DNA of 41,268 nt from Hydrogenophaga sp. (GTDB taxonomy: Bacteria > Pseudomonadota > Gammaproteobacteria > Burkholderiales > Burkholderiaceae_C). Below are positions 15,812-25,071 of this stretch, one piece after another. The stretch covers positions 1 through 41,268 of the forward strand of contig NZ_JALHLX010000021.1 in the NCBI RefSeq assembly GCF_022844385.1. The letters are read 5' to 3'. The notes under the pieces are model-generated. The model worked only from the letters and a program-made list of their open reading frames with translations. It was not told where the DNA came from and ran no database searches. A program made the translations under genes and the position numbers. Positions within the stretch are counted from its first letter, which is position 1. Each line of letters starts with the position of its first letter.

Positions 15812-17515
15812 ATGGCGCTCCACTTGCTGGCCGCCCGCGTCGACGTGAACGAACTCAAGCTCGGACCACCCCGGCAACCGCTGGCCAGCCTGAAGCGCTT
15901 GCTGGGGGAAGACCTGAGAGTGGATCTGGCCCAGCGCAGCTTGGACGTTGGCAGCCTGACGATCACCCAGCCCCTGATGCGGGTGCAACGCGAGGCCGAC
16001 GGTGCCTGGATGTTTGACCCCTGGCTGGTGGCCGCGCCAACACCGGCGCCATCTGCACCTTCTGAGGCCTGGCGCGCAGGTCTGGCGGCCTTGCAGCTCA
16101 CCGGCGGCTCCATCGGCTTCGTGGACCGCGTGCCTTCCCAGCCGGTCACCTTGGACATCACCCAGCTGCAACTGGACTTCAAGGGCCTTCATCCGTTGGA
16201 CGCGGAGCAGAAAGACATGGCTTTGTCGGTCAAGGCGCGGGTGGGCGCTGGTTCTGCTAGCCAGGTGGCCCCCGGCCAGCTGTCGCTCGTCGGTGCCTTG
16301 CGGCTGCCGGCACCCGGCGCGTCCGGCGGTGCGGGACTGCGGCTGGACGCCAGGGCCCAGATCGAGCGACTGCCGACGCATGCGCTGGAGCCGTACTTTG
16401 CCGACCGGCTCAACCTGGAATTGCTGCGCGCCGACGCGAGCTACCGCGGCCGGGTTCAACTGGGCCTGCCGGGTGGTGCGCTTGCGCTCTACCTGCAGGG
16501 TGACGCTGCGCTGGACGACCTCAGCGCCAACACCTGGTCTCCCGCCGAAGACCTGCTGGTCTGGAAATCGCTTCAAGTGCGCGACCTGCAGCTCGCCTTG
16601 ATTCCCGGCCAAGCCACCACAGTGGCGGTGCGCGAGACCGTGCTCAGCGACTACTTTGCTCGCGTGATCATCGACGAGGCCGGCAAGATCAACCTGCAGG
16701 GGTTGGTGAAACAGCCCTGCGAGGCACCTGGCACCGAACCGGCGCCACCTCAAGCCAAGGAGGCCGCCAGCGGCCCCGCGCCCGACATCTGCCTAGGCCC
16801 CATCAGCCTGGTCAATGGCCGTGTGCTGTTTTCTGACCGCTTCATCAAGCCCAACTGCACCGGCAGCCTGGGCGCTTTCTCCAACTCCAGGCCAGCGGGT
16901 GGCGCGCCCGAGCTGGCGGCCTTGTCGCTGCGCGGGCGCGCCGAAGGCACGGCTGCGCTGGAGATCGACGGCCAGCTCAACCCGCTGGCGCAGCCACTCG
17001 CGCTCGACATCCAGGGCCGTGTGTGCAACCTGGAGCTGCCGCCGCTCTCGCCCTACACGGTGAAGTACGCGGGCTACGGCATCGATCGCGGCAAGCTCAG
17101 CGTGGACGTGGCCTACAAGATTGATCCGGACGGACAGCTCGTGGCCAGCAACCAGATCGTGCTCAACCAGCTCAGCTTTGGCGACCGTGTGGCCGGCAGT
17201 GAAGCACCCAACCTGCCAGTGAAGCTGGCAGTGGCGCTCCTGGCCGACCGCAACGGTGTGATCGACATCAACCTACCGGTGAGCGGCTCGATCAACGACC
17301 CCCAGTTCTGCCTGGCGCCCATCATCTTCAAGCTCATCTTCAACCTCATCGGCAAGGCGATCACGGCGCCGTTCTCGCTGATCGCCAGTGCGTTGGGCGG
17401 CGGCGCCGAGTCGCCCAGCCGATTCCCGCGAAGCTGGAGGTATCGGCTGAGGAATACCCGGCGCTGCTCAAAGAGATGTACCGCCGCGCCGACATTCCCA
17501 AGCCGCGCAACCTGA
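15812..17515 (+). pseudogene. DUF748 protein, central fragment in a second frame
   Basis: This is the continuation of the DUF748 protein. The homologous frame is already open from about 15776 (GCIEWQAAQGDRPMALHLLA), before the first ATG at 15812. Family-like segments include RQPLASLKRLLGEDLRVDLA, RVQREADGAWMFDPWL, GSIGFVDRVPSQPVTLDI, NGRVLFSDRFIKPNCTGSL, SPYTVKYAGYGIDRGKLSVD and LPVSGSINDPQF, then the hydrophobic end IIFKLIFNLIGKAITAPFSL and IASALGGGAE. From about 17405 the frame turns into an Arg/Ser-rich nonsense tail to 17515, while the correct sequence resumes in another frame. The fragment has no ribosome binding site or membrane anchor of its own. Confidence 0.75.
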
Positions 17516-17748
17516 TCGGCATCGCCAAGGACATTCCGCAGGCCGAGATGGAAGCCCTGCAGCTGGCCTCGATACCGGTCACGCCCGATGCGCTGCGCGA
17601 TCTCGCGGTGGCGCGTGGCCAGGCGGTGAAGGACTTTCTGGCCAGCCGCTCGCTGCCCGAAGACCGCATGTTCCTCGGTGCGCCGCAGCTCAATCGCCAG
17701 GGCGAAGACTGGCGCCCGCCAGCCGAACTGCGGCTGGCGCCGCGCTGA
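17428..17748 (+). pseudogene. DUF748 protein, C-terminal fragment in a third segment
   Basis: The frame running through AKLEVSAEEYPALLKEMYRR, then ADIPKPRNLIGIAKDIPQAE, then SIPVTPDALRDLAVARGQAV and FLASRSLPEDRMFLGAPQL is the usual C-terminus of DUF748 proteins, ending at 17748. From memory of the family, an OmpA-like stretch of some 80 residues (PGSAxL...LxxVAxAL...RPxLxL) normally lies between the LIASALGGG motif and this part; here the two are almost adjacent, so a deletion is likely as well as a frame change. The piece has no start signal of its own and ends 121 bases before the DUF349 gene. Confidence 0.65.
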
Positions 17749-17869
17749 TCCCGCCTCCCGCCAAGACCCCATCGGGCACGGGCGGTGGCGCTCGGGCGAA
17801 CAGCGGCGACAATACGCGTTTGCCGCGCCGCTCTGGTGCGGGCTCTGTCCTGATCGAATTGACGTTCCC

Positions 17870-20635
17870 ATGTCGCTGTTTTCCCTGCGCAAGTCTTCTT
17901 CCCCTCAAGCCTCTCCACCTGCCGTGAACACGCCAACCTCCTCCAAGTCCGCCACTGCGGCCCATCCCCTGGACGCCGTGACCGGTGGCGCGTTCTCCGC
18001 GCCCACCTCGGGCGAACGCGCTGCGCGCATCCGCGATTGGTTGGCTACCGAGCCGGGGCTGGAGCAGATGAACGAGGTCTACAAGGAGCTGTCCAACCGC
18101 GACCGCGGCGCGGCCAAACCGCTGAAGGAAAAGCTCGACGAGCAAAAGCGCATGAAGACGCAGGAGCAGATGGCCGTGGAATGGGCGCAAAAGGCGCAAG
18201 CCCTGCTGGACCACTCGCGCCTGAACCTGGCCGATGCCCTGGCCTGGCAGCGCGACGCCGCCCGTGCGGGCGCGCCGCTGTCGCGCGAGCCGCTGGCCAC
18301 GCTGCGCCAGTCGCTGGCCGAGCGCGTCAAGTCGATCGAAGACCTGCAACACCGGGTGCAGGTGGAGCGCGAAGCCGCCGTGCTGATCGCGCAGCGCATT
18401 GAAGTGCTGTCCACCAAAACCTGGCGCGAAGCCCAGCACAGCGCCCAGACGCTGCAGACCGATGTGGCGCAGTGGCAAGAGCAGGCCAGCGGTCTGGCAC
18501 AAGACCCGCAGTGGGCCAGCGTGGACGTGAAGTTTCCGCCCATGCTCGACGCGTCGCGCAAACAGCTGCAATTGGTGTGGGACGCTTTCGAAGCTGCCTT
18601 GGCCCAGGCCGTTGCGGCCGACGCCGATGCCCAAGCGCCTTTGCCCGCCGTGCCCGTGTGGGCGGATGAGCTGCGCGTGGCGCGCGGTGGCGAAGCCGCC
18701 CCCGTGGCCGAGAAACCCGCCGTGGACACGCAAGCGCAACAGGAACGCCGTGCCCGTGTGACCACCGAGCTCGGCAACGCACTCGATGTGCTGGAGCGCG
18801 AACTCGCCGAAGGCCACGGCAAGGCCACGCCCAAGGCCGCCGCCGACGTGCGCGCCATCCTCAAGTCCAACGGCCGTTTTGTCAGCGCTGCGCTCGACGC
18901 ACGCGCCCACGCGGCGCTGAGCCAGGCTGGTGAACTCGAAGGCTGGCAGCGCTGGCGCGCAGACCAGCTGCGCGAAGAACTCGTGGCCAAGGCCGAAGCC
19001 TTGCTGCAAGCGCCCGAAGGCCAGCGCCTGGGTGGCCGCAAGATGCAGGAAACCCTGCGTGGCCTGCGCGACCAGTGGAAAACCACCGACCAGGGCGGCC
19101 AGCCCAACCACGCGCTGTGGAAGCGCTTTGACGAAGCCTGCACCGAAGCCCACAAGCTGGTGGAAGCCTGGCTGGTGCAGGTGCGCCAGCAGGCCGACGC
19201 GCACAAGACCCAACGCCTGGCCATCATTGCCGAGCTGAAGGCCTGGACCGAAGCCCACGCCGGCAACACCGACTGGAAAGCCCAGGTGCGCGCGCTGCAC
19301 TCGTTCTCGGAGCGCTGGCGCGAAGCCGGCCACATGAGCGAGAAGGCCTTTGCCGAAATGCAGCCGCAGTGGAAAGACGCCATGCACGCGGCCCACGCCG
19401 GTCTGGAAACCGCGCAGGCCGAGAGCACCGCGCGCCGCAAGGCCTTGATTGAAGAGGCCACCGCGCTGGGCGCAGCACCCATGCTGCGCATCGACGCGGT
19501 GAAAGCGCTGCAGCAGCGCTGGCAGGCCGAAGCCCACGCGGTGCCTCTGGAGCGCAAGCACGAACAGAAACTATGGGAGGCGTTCCGCCAGCCCATCGAC
19601 GAAGCGTTCAACCGCAAGACCACCGAACGTGAGAAGGCAGCCACCTCGCTGAATGCGCACGACCAGCGTGTGCTCGACGCATCGCGTGCGCTGGAGCAGG
19701 CCAGCGCCAGTGGTGACGCGCAGCGCATCCGTGCGGCCATGCAGGAACTGGACGCAGCGCTCGCCGGGCGGCCTCCTGTGGTGACGGCTGAGCCCGCGCC
19801 AGCGCCGGCAGTGGCAGCCGAAAAAGCTGCACCGGGCGAGCCCGGTGCAGCATCTGCTGAACCTGCGACCGAATCGACCGAAGCCCCTGAAACTTCCGAA
19901 GCAGCCAGTGCCGACGCCGGCGCCGAAGTTGCCACCCCGGCCGAACCGGTGGCGCCTGCCAAACCCACCGCACCGCCCAAGAAGCTGGTGGCCATGCGCG
20001 GCGACGACCGTCCCGGCATGAAGAAAGCCGAGCCGGCGGGCCGCGATGCACGCGGTCCTCGCCCCGACGGGCGCCGCGATGGCGGTGGTGCTGGTCGTCC
20101 CGATTCGCGCGGCCCCCGCGATGCCCGAGGCCCCGGTGCAGCAGCACCGTGGCGCGACGAGCGCGAGCAGCGCGGTCCGCGCCTGGGAGATGCGGCTTTC
20201 CGCGCCCAGCGCCAGGCCATCGAAGCGGCCGAAGCCAGCCTGCGCAAGCTCGCGGCCCAAGCCCACGGCGAGGTGCTCACGCAGCTCATGACCGCCTGGG
20301 AGCAGCGCGACGCCGAGCAAATGCCCACGGCACAGGCCCTGGGTCCGCGTGTGAACGCGGCCAACCGCGGCGCGTGGTCGGTCGCTTTGTCCAAACCGGC
20401 AGGTGCCTTGCCGGGCGAGACCCTGCTGCGCCTGGAGATGGCTGCCGAAGTGCCCACGCCGGCAGAGCACCTGAGCGAACGCCGCATGCTGCAACTGCAG
20501 CTGCTCACGCGCCGCCACGCAGCGGCACCGAGCGAGACATGGGTGGAAGACGTGGCGGGCGTGCTGGCGTCGCCGTTTGATGCGTCGGCAGCGCGTCGCC
20601 TGCAAACCGTGTTGAAGGTCTTGCTGAAACGCTGA
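17870..20635 (+). CDS. large DUF349-domain protein with coiled coils and an RG-rich segment
   Basis: 921 residues from ATG 17870 (MSLFSLRKSSSPQ); no good ribosome binding site, but upstream codons are not protein-like. About 40-640 is strongly helical, with repeated charged, Trp-containing units such as LRDQWKTTDQGGQPNHALWK, HSFSERWREAGHMSEKAF and ALQQRWQAEAHAVPLERKHE, the hallmark of DUF349 repeats. A Pro/Ala/Glu-rich linker (about 637-703) and a Gly/Arg/Asp-rich segment (about 710-775, with GRDARGPRPDGRRDGG) follow, then a folded end of about 145 residues. DUF349 proteins have no settled function. The RG-rich part suggests nucleic-acid contact, which is an inference. No signal peptide, so cytoplasmic. 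It is followed by a strong terminator. Confidence 0.85.
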   Translation: MSLFSLRKSSSPQASPPAVNTPTSSKSATAAHPLDAVTGGAFSAPTSGERAARIRDWLATEPGLEQMNEVYKELSNRDRGAAKPLKEKLDEQKRMKTQEQMAVEWAQKAQALLDHSRLNLADALAWQRDAARAGAPLSREPLATLRQSLAERVKSIEDLQHRVQVEREAAVLIAQRIEVLSTKTWREAQHSAQTLQTDVAQWQEQASGLAQDPQWASVDVKFPPMLDASRKQLQLVWDAFEAALAQAVAADADAQAPLPAVPVWADELRVARGGEAAPVAEKPAVDTQAQQERRARVTTELGNALDVLERELAEGHGKATPKAAADVRAILKSNGRFVSAALDARAHAALSQAGELEGWQRWRADQLREELVAKAEALLQAPEGQRLGGRKMQETLRGLRDQWKTTDQGGQPNHALWKRFDEACTEAHKLVEAWLVQVRQQADAHKTQRLAIIAELKAWTEAHAGNTDWKAQVRALHSFSERWREAGHMSEKAFAEMQPQWKDAMHAAHAGLETAQAESTARRKALIEEATALGAAPMLRIDAVKALQQRWQAEAHAVPLERKHEQKLWEAFRQPIDEAFNRKTTEREKAATSLNAHDQRVLDASRALEQASASGDAQRIRAAMQELDAALAGRPPVVTAEPAPAPAVAAEKAAPGEPGAASAEPATESTEAPETSEAASADAGAEVATPAEPVAPAKPTAPPKKLVAMRGDDRPGMKKAEPAGRDARGPRPDGRRDGGGAGRPDSRGPRDARGPGAAAPWRDEREQRGPRLGDAAFRAQRQAIEAAEASLRKLAAQAHGEVLTQLMTAWEQRDAEQMPTAQALGPRVNAANRGAWSVALSKPAGALPGETLLRLEMAAEVPTPAEHLSERRMLQLQLLTRRHAAAPSETWVEDVAGVLASPFDASAARRLQTVLKVLLKR

Positions 20636-20653
20636 GCCCGGCCCACTGGGTCC

Positions 20654-20688
20654 AAAGCCCGTGCAGACAGCGTCTGCACGGGCTTTTT
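20654..20688. terminator. intrinsic terminator between convergent DUF349 gene and mtfA
   Basis: AAAGCCCGTGCAGAC (20654-20668), loop AGC, GTCTGCACGGGCTTT (20672-20686), then TTA. The stem is perfect over 15 pairs. The T-run is on the plus strand, which suits the DUF349 gene ending at 20635; reading leftward only three T residues close the stem before GGA, so it is weaker for mtfA. The mtfA stop codon (20687-20689) touches the hairpin. Confidence 0.88.
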
Positions 20689-21544
20689 ACTGGGCGTTGG
20701 CCGCAGGCCGGAAGAACCCGTCGTACAGCGCCACGAGCGCCGGAAAATCCTGGGCGAAGCGCTCGCGGTTCACGAAGTAGGCCTCGCAGGTCACGGCAAA
20801 GAATTCGGCGGGGTCCTTGGCCGCGTAGTCGTCGAGCCAGGGACGCTCGGCGCCGAAGCGCTCGGCCATGGCCACCGCTTCGCGGAACGCATCGAACGCG
20901 GTCTGCATCGTGTCGCGCCACAGTTGGCGCGCTTCCGACGCGCCGCGTGTGCCCAGAAAACCTTTGGGCAAGGGCGGCGCGCCGTCCGGGTGCTCGCCCA
21001 GCGATATGCCCCGCATGTCCATCTTGTGCACGAACTCGTGGATCACGACGTTGCTGCCGCTCTCGGCCGCCTCGCTGGCATGCGCGACTTCTTCCCAGCT
21101 CAGCATGAGCGGGCCACGGTCCATGGCTTCGCCGGCCAGCACCTCGTTGTAGTGGTGCACCACGCCCGCGCCGTCGGTGGTCTTTCGCCGCGCCACCACG
21201 GCACCGGGCTGCACCACGATGCCGACGAAATCGCCGTACCAGTCGAGCAGCTTGAGCGGATCGCGCACCGCTTCACCCGAGGTGCCGTGCATGTGCAGCA
21301 GCGGCAGGCAGGCCTGCGCTGCAATCGCCAGGGCCATGGCGTCGGTGAGCACCAGCCCGTTGGCGCCGTGGAATTCTTTCTCGGTCAGGAAGTGGGTGCA
21401 GAGCAGGCGCAGGCGGCCTTGTTCGGTGCTGTCGAGAGCCGACAGGAACGGATGGGCCGCGAGGGTGCTCTGCCACAGCGCATCGGGCACTGGCGTGGGC
21501 TGGCGCAGCGAGCGCGGCAGCAGGCGTTGCAGCAGATCGATCAT
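20687..21544 (-). CDS. mtfA: zinc peptidase of the MtfA (Mlc titration factor A) family
   Basis: 285 residues from ATG 21544, which overlaps the lpxH stop as ATGA; the frame is open further upstream but that lies inside lpxH. The zinc-peptidase motif is VIHEFVHKMDMR, with H169, E170 and H173. Other family segments are FLTEKEFHGANGLVLTD, LDWYGDFVGIVVQPG, VLAGEAMDRGPLMLSWEEV and the C-terminal DPAEFFAVTCEAYFVN, which carries the third ligand region. In E. coli MtfA binds the glucose repressor Mlc and has aminopeptidase activity; in a betaproteobacterium without a known Mlc circuit the partner is uncertain. It is the last gene of a six-gene minus-strand run. Confidence 0.92.
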   Translation of the reverse strand: MIDLLQRLLPRSLRQPTPVPDALWQSTLAAHPFLSALDSTEQGRLRLLCTHFLTEKEFHGANGLVLTDAMALAIAAQACLPLLHMHGTSGEAVRDPLKLLDWYGDFVGIVVQPGAVVARRKTTDGAGVVHHYNEVLAGEAMDRGPLMLSWEEVAHASEAAESGSNVVIHEFVHKMDMRGISLGEHPDGAPPLPKGFLGTRGASEARQLWRDTMQTAFDAFREAVAMAERFGAERPWLDDYAAKDPAEFFAVTCEAYFVNRERFAQDFPALVALYDGFFRPAANAQ

Positions 21545-22356
21545 GACAACGGCAAGGGGATGCGGCGCAGGCCGTGGGTGTCGAGCCGCAGCACCTCGGC
21601 GCGTGGCGGGTTGGCACCGGCGTCCCAATCGCTCAGCACCACGCGTTGCAGGTCGTTGCCCAGCGCATGCATGGCAGGGCGGTGCGTGTGACCGTGGATG
21701 AGGGTGTGGGCACCTGCGGCCTGCAGTGCGGCGCGTGCCGCTGCTGCGTCCACATCGGCCCACAGGCTGGGATCGTGTGCGGTGTTGCGCTTGCGCGCTT
21801 CGCTCTGCTCGCGCAGATCGCGGGCGATGGTTGTGCGTTCGCTCAAAGACCGCGCCAGGAACTCGCGCTGCCACGTTGGTTGGCGGACCTGCTCGCGAAA
21901 GCGCATGTAGTCGGTGTCGGCCAGGCACAGCGCGTCGCCGTGGCTGAGCAGCCAGTGCTGGCCGAGAAAGTCGAACGTGGTTGGGTCACTCAAGCCCTGC
22001 ATGCCGCAGGCTTTGAGGCCTTGTGCACCCAACAGGAAGTCGCGATTGCCCGCCATGAAATACACCGGGGTCTGCAGGCTGAACGCCTCAAGCGCATCGG
22101 CGCATGCGCGCCAGAAAGTCTGGTCGGGGGAGGTGCTGGTGTCCAGCACGTCGTCGCCCACCCAGACCTCGAACAAATCTCCCAGGATGAAGAGCGCGTC
22201 GGCTCGCTGCGACACGGGACGCTGCAAAAAGGCACGCCAAAGCTTGAAGGTCTGGGGTTCACCAGATTGCAGATGCAGGTCTGAAATGAATTCGACCGCC
22301 TGCCAGTGCGCGGGTGCGCGCAACGGGTCGAGGCGGTCGGGGGAGGGGGCGGACAT
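21541..22356 (-). CDS. lpxH: UDP-2,3-diacylglucosamine diphosphatase
   Basis: 271 residues from ATG 22356 (MSAPSPDRLD). LpxH cleaves UDP-2,3-diacylglucosamine to lipid X, the fourth step of lipid A synthesis, at the inner face of the cytoplasmic membrane. The metallophosphoesterase motifs are all present: FISDLHL, GDLFEVWVGDD, GNRDFLLG, LLSHGDALC and HTLIHGHTHRP. A GTG at 22395 overlapping the ppiB stop (GTGA) would add 13 residues and fit the tight packing of this run. The stop overlaps the mtfA start. Confidence 0.93.
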   Translation of the reverse strand: MSAPSPDRLDPLRAPAHWQAVEFISDLHLQSGEPQTFKLWRAFLQRPVSQRADALFILGDLFEVWVGDDVLDTSTSPDQTFWRACADALEAFSLQTPVYFMAGNRDFLLGAQGLKACGMQGLSDPTTFDFLGQHWLLSHGDALCLADTDYMRFREQVRQPTWQREFLARSLSERTTIARDLREQSEARKRNTAHDPSLWADVDAAAARAALQAAGAHTLIHGHTHRPAMHALGNDLQRVVLSDWDAGANPPRAEVLRLDTHGLRRIPLPLS

Positions 22357-22391
22357 CAAAGCAGGAGCTGCCAGTGGCCAGGCCCCCGGGA

Positions 22392-22898
22392 TCACAGCGC
22401 GACGGCTTTTTCGATCACGACGTCGTCCTTCGGGACGTCGTCGTGGAAGCCCTTGCGGCCCGTGGGCAGACCTTCGATCTTCTTCACGATCTCGGCGCCC
22501 GAGACCACCTTGCCGAACACGGCATAGCCCCAGCCCTGCGCGCTGGGCGCGGTGTGGTTCAGGAAGCCGTTGTTGGACACGTTGATGAAGAACTGCGCGG
22601 TGGCCGAGTGCGGGTCGCTGGTGCGCGCCATGGCCAGGGTGTAGGTGTCGTTCTTCAGGCCGTTGTTGGCTTCGTTGGCGATGGGGGCATCGGTGGGCTT
22701 CTGGGTCATGCCGGGCTCAAAGCCGCCACCTTGCACCATGAAGCCGGGGATGACACGGTGGAACACCGTGTTGTTGTAGTGACCCTTGTTCACGTAGGCC
22801 AGGAAGTTGGCGGCCGACAGCGGGGCTTTATCTGCGTCGAGCTCGATGGTGATGACACCGTGACCGGTGATGTGCAGTTCGACTTGGGGGTTGGCCAT
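22392..22898 (-). CDS. ppiB: cytoplasmic peptidyl-prolyl cis-trans isomerase, cyclophilin type
   Basis: 168 residues without a signal peptide. The cyclophilin core is complete: [20 protein letters not shown] carries the catalytic Arg, followed by [20 protein letters not shown] and [20 protein letters not shown]. It begins [20 protein letters not shown], as in other PpiB proteins. It starts two bases after the ppiA stop and looks like a cytoplasmic counterpart of that exported cyclophilin, most likely from an old duplication. Cyclophilins speed up proline isomerisation during folding. Confidence 0.94.
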   Translation of the reverse strand: MANPQVELHITGHGVITIELDADKAPLSAANFLAYVNKGHYNNTVFHRVIPGFMVQGGGFEPGMTQKPTDAPIANEANNGLKNDTYTLAMARTSDPHSATAQFFINVSNNGFLNHTAPSAQGWGYAVFGKVVSGAEIVKKIEGLPTGRKGFHDDVPKDDVVIEKAVAL

Positions 22899-22900
22899 GT

Positions 22901-23596
22901 TTATTTCTCCAGGGTGGCTTTGAGGATGGTGATGGGGGTTTTGGGCACGTCGGTGGGGAACGGGCCGCCCGAACCGGTCGGGGTTTCCTTGATCTTGTTG
23001 ACCACGTCCATGCCAGAGACGACCTTGCCGAAAACGGTGTAGCCGTAGAGCTGCGCAGCGTTGACGAGGTTGGCGCGCGGCACGTTCTCGTAGACCTGGC
23101 CGTTGTATTCGAATCGCGGGACCGGGTCGCCCGGGGGAATGACGGTTGGGTCCAGGAAGGCGTTGTCCTTGACGTTGATGAAGAACTGCGACGAGGCGGA
23201 TTGAGGGTCGTTGGTGCGTGCCATGGCCACGGTGCCCACGGTGTTGCGCGGACCGCCCCGCTGCAAAGCTGCCTGGCCTTCGTGGGCCACGGGTGCGCGG
23301 GTGGGTTTTTGTTTGTAGCTGGCGTCGAAGCCGCCGCCCTGCACCATGAAGTTGCTGATCACGCGGTGGAACACGGTGCCGTCGTAGTGTTTGTCTTTCA
23401 CGTACTGCAGGAAGTTCTCGACCGTCTTGGGCGCCTTGTCGGGGTAGAGCTCCAGCACGATGTCGCCCATGGAGGTGGTGAGCTTCACGCGCGGCGCCGC
23501 GTTCTGCGCTGCCGCAGGCAACCAGACAAGTGACGCGGTCACGGCAAGCGCAGCGAGCACGCCTCGGCGCAACGGATTGGGTGTGCGGGTGGTCAT
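22901..23596 (-). CDS. ppiA: periplasmic peptidyl-prolyl cis-trans isomerase, cyclophilin type
   Basis: 231 residues from ATG 23596, which overlaps the stop of the L,D-transpeptidase gene as ATGA. It has a Sec signal peptide ([19 protein letters not shown]..., ending PAAA before QNAAP, about 30 residues). The cyclophilin core is [40 protein letters not shown] and [20 protein letters not shown]. Compared with ppiB it has an insertion of about 30 residues ([20 protein letters not shown] and what follows) before the last strand. It should assist folding of exported proteins. Confidence 0.93.
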   Translation of the reverse strand: MTTRTPNPLRRGVLAALAVTASLVWLPAAAQNAAPRVKLTTSMGDIVLELYPDKAPKTVENFLQYVKDKHYDGTVFHRVISNFMVQGGGFDASYKQKPTRAPVAHEGQAALQRGGPRNTVGTVAMARTNDPQSASSQFFINVKDNAFLDPTVIPPGDPVPRFEYNGQVYENVPRANLVNAAQLYGYTVFGKVVSGMDVVNKIKETPTGSGGPFPTDVPKTPITILKATLEK

Positions 23597-25071
23597 CCGA
23601 TGGTTCCTTCGAAAAAGATGGTCCAGCGATCGTTCTCGCGGATCCAGTATTGGCGTTTGGTCACACCGCGGGTCTGGCCGGCGGCGACTTCGCCGAAGGT
23701 GACGACGCGGGTGTCGTCGGTGTCGTTCCAGCGCAGGACCGACAGGTCCTTGATCGCCAGTTCGCGCGGTCCGGTGCTGCGCAACTCGCTTTCCACGCGG
23801 GGCCACCATTGAGCCAGATCACGCCCTTGGTTCGAAAAACGGCTGGAGTAAAACCCTTTGAGTTCGGCCAGATTGCCCTCGCTGCGGCTGCGGCGCCAGG
23901 CTTCGAGCACACCCTCGAATTGCTCAAGGTCCTTGCTCAGGGCGTCGGGTTGTACCCACTGCAATTGGGGTGCGATCACCACCGGCGTGGTGCGGATCTG
24001 CACCGCGCGCAGAAGGCGCTCAAGGTCGGGGTTCGAAAGCACCACACAACCGTCGGACGCTTGGGGTGCGCGCACGAACTGGTCGCTGGGCGTGCCGTGC
24101 AGCCAGATGCCGCTGCCGGTCTTGCCGCGTTGCACGTCCAGCGGGTTCGGGTAGTTGATGGGCAGGGCTCCCACGCCATAGAGATCGGGCAGGTCGGCCG
24201 GGTTGAGCGTGCTGGTGATGTAGTAAACGCCCAGCGGTGTGCGCTTGTCGCCCTCGACCGACTTCTCGATGCCCGAGAGGCCCACCGACATGTAGAAATC
24301 GGCCACCAGCTTGAGCTTGGGCTCGCGGTCGGCTGATGGGCTGGAGCGCGCCGGGTTGAGGTTTTCAAACAGGTACAGACGCGAGCGCGATGCATCGATG
24401 GCAATCGCGTGGCGGCTCTGTGGCGCCAACGTGAGGAACTGGGTGGGAATGCTGCCTTCGGGTGGCCGCTCGGTGAGTGCCAGAAGTCGACGGCGCGACT
24501 CTTCCCGCAGTATGGAGAGCTGCTGGCTGGCCGCCAGCGCCTTGGTGTCGGGCACATCACCGAGCTGCCGCACCGGCCGGGCCTGCAGGCTCAGCAGATC
24601 GCCGTGCACCAGATGCGCGAGCTGGAAGTTGGGATGGTCCTTGACCAACCGATCGGCCTGAGCCAGCGCTTCGCGGTGCTGGCCCTGGCTGATGAGTTGG
24701 TAGATCCCGATCAGTCGCGCTTCGGCCTGACCAAGCAGGGGCTTGACCGCGTCGAAGCGGGAGGGGGTCAGGCTGTTGCTTTCCAGGCCCGACGGGCTGG
24801 CGGGCAGCTGGCTGCGTGCAGCATCATGAACGCGTGCCATGGCTTGGTTGATCAGCGAGGGCTCTGCGGTATCGAGCGAGGCACCGGGACCGGCGCCGCG
24901 GGTGATGCCGGCATCTTCCCGAGCACCGTTGATCCATACAGCAAGCAGCGCGGTGACGACCACGGCACCCAGGGTCCAGACCACGCGTCGGTTCAATCCC
25001 GATCCGTCGCCGAGGGTTCCCGGGGGCACTCCGGCATGACCACGCTGGCCCATCCGCCGACCCGCCATCAA
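23593..25071 (-). CDS. membrane-anchored L,D-transpeptidase (YkuD family) with a C-terminal SnoaL-like domain
   Basis: 492 residues. One membrane segment (about 29-47, [18 protein letters not shown]) is followed by a helical, partly TPR-like part (about 70-200, with [20 protein letters not shown]), then the YkuD catalytic domain (about 220-365): [15 protein letters not shown] has the His (H325) and [13 protein letters not shown] the catalytic Cys (C342). About 380-492 is a small alpha/beta domain ([20 protein letters not shown] ... [15 protein letters not shown]) like the C-terminal domain of the Cds6-type L,D-transpeptidases. Such enzymes form 3-3 crosslinks in peptidoglycan or attach or remove bound proteins. 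Start and stop both overlap neighbours (ATGA). Confidence 0.88.
   Translation of the reverse strand: MMAGRRMGQRGHAGVPPGTLGDGSGLNRRVVWTLGAVVVTALLAVWINGAREDAGITRGAGPGASLDTAEPSLINQAMARVHDAARSQLPASPSGLESNSLTPSRFDAVKPLLGQAEARLIGIYQLISQGQHREALAQADRLVKDHPNFQLAHLVHGDLLSLQARPVRQLGDVPDTKALAASQQLSILREESRRRLLALTERPPEGSIPTQFLTLAPQSRHAIAIDASRSRLYLFENLNPARSSPSADREPKLKLVADFYMSVGLSGIEKSVEGDKRTPLGVYYITSTLNPADLPDLYGVGALPINYPNPLDVQRGKTGSGIWLHGTPSDQFVRAPQASDGCVVLSNPDLERLLRAVQIRTTPVVIAPQLQWVQPDALSKDLEQFEGVLEAWRRSRSEGNLAELKGFYSSRFSNQGRDLAQWWPRVESELRSTGPRELAIKDLSVLRWNDTDDTRVVTFGEVAAGQTRGVTKRQYWIRENDRWTIFFEGTIG

Noticed and set aside
18079..20679. Open frames of 866 and 623 codons on the minus strand opposite the DUF349 gene
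   Set aside because: They are Ser/Ala/Cys- or Gly/His-rich shadows of a GC-rich coding strand, have no family motifs, no ribosome binding site, and disappear where the plus-strand gene ends.
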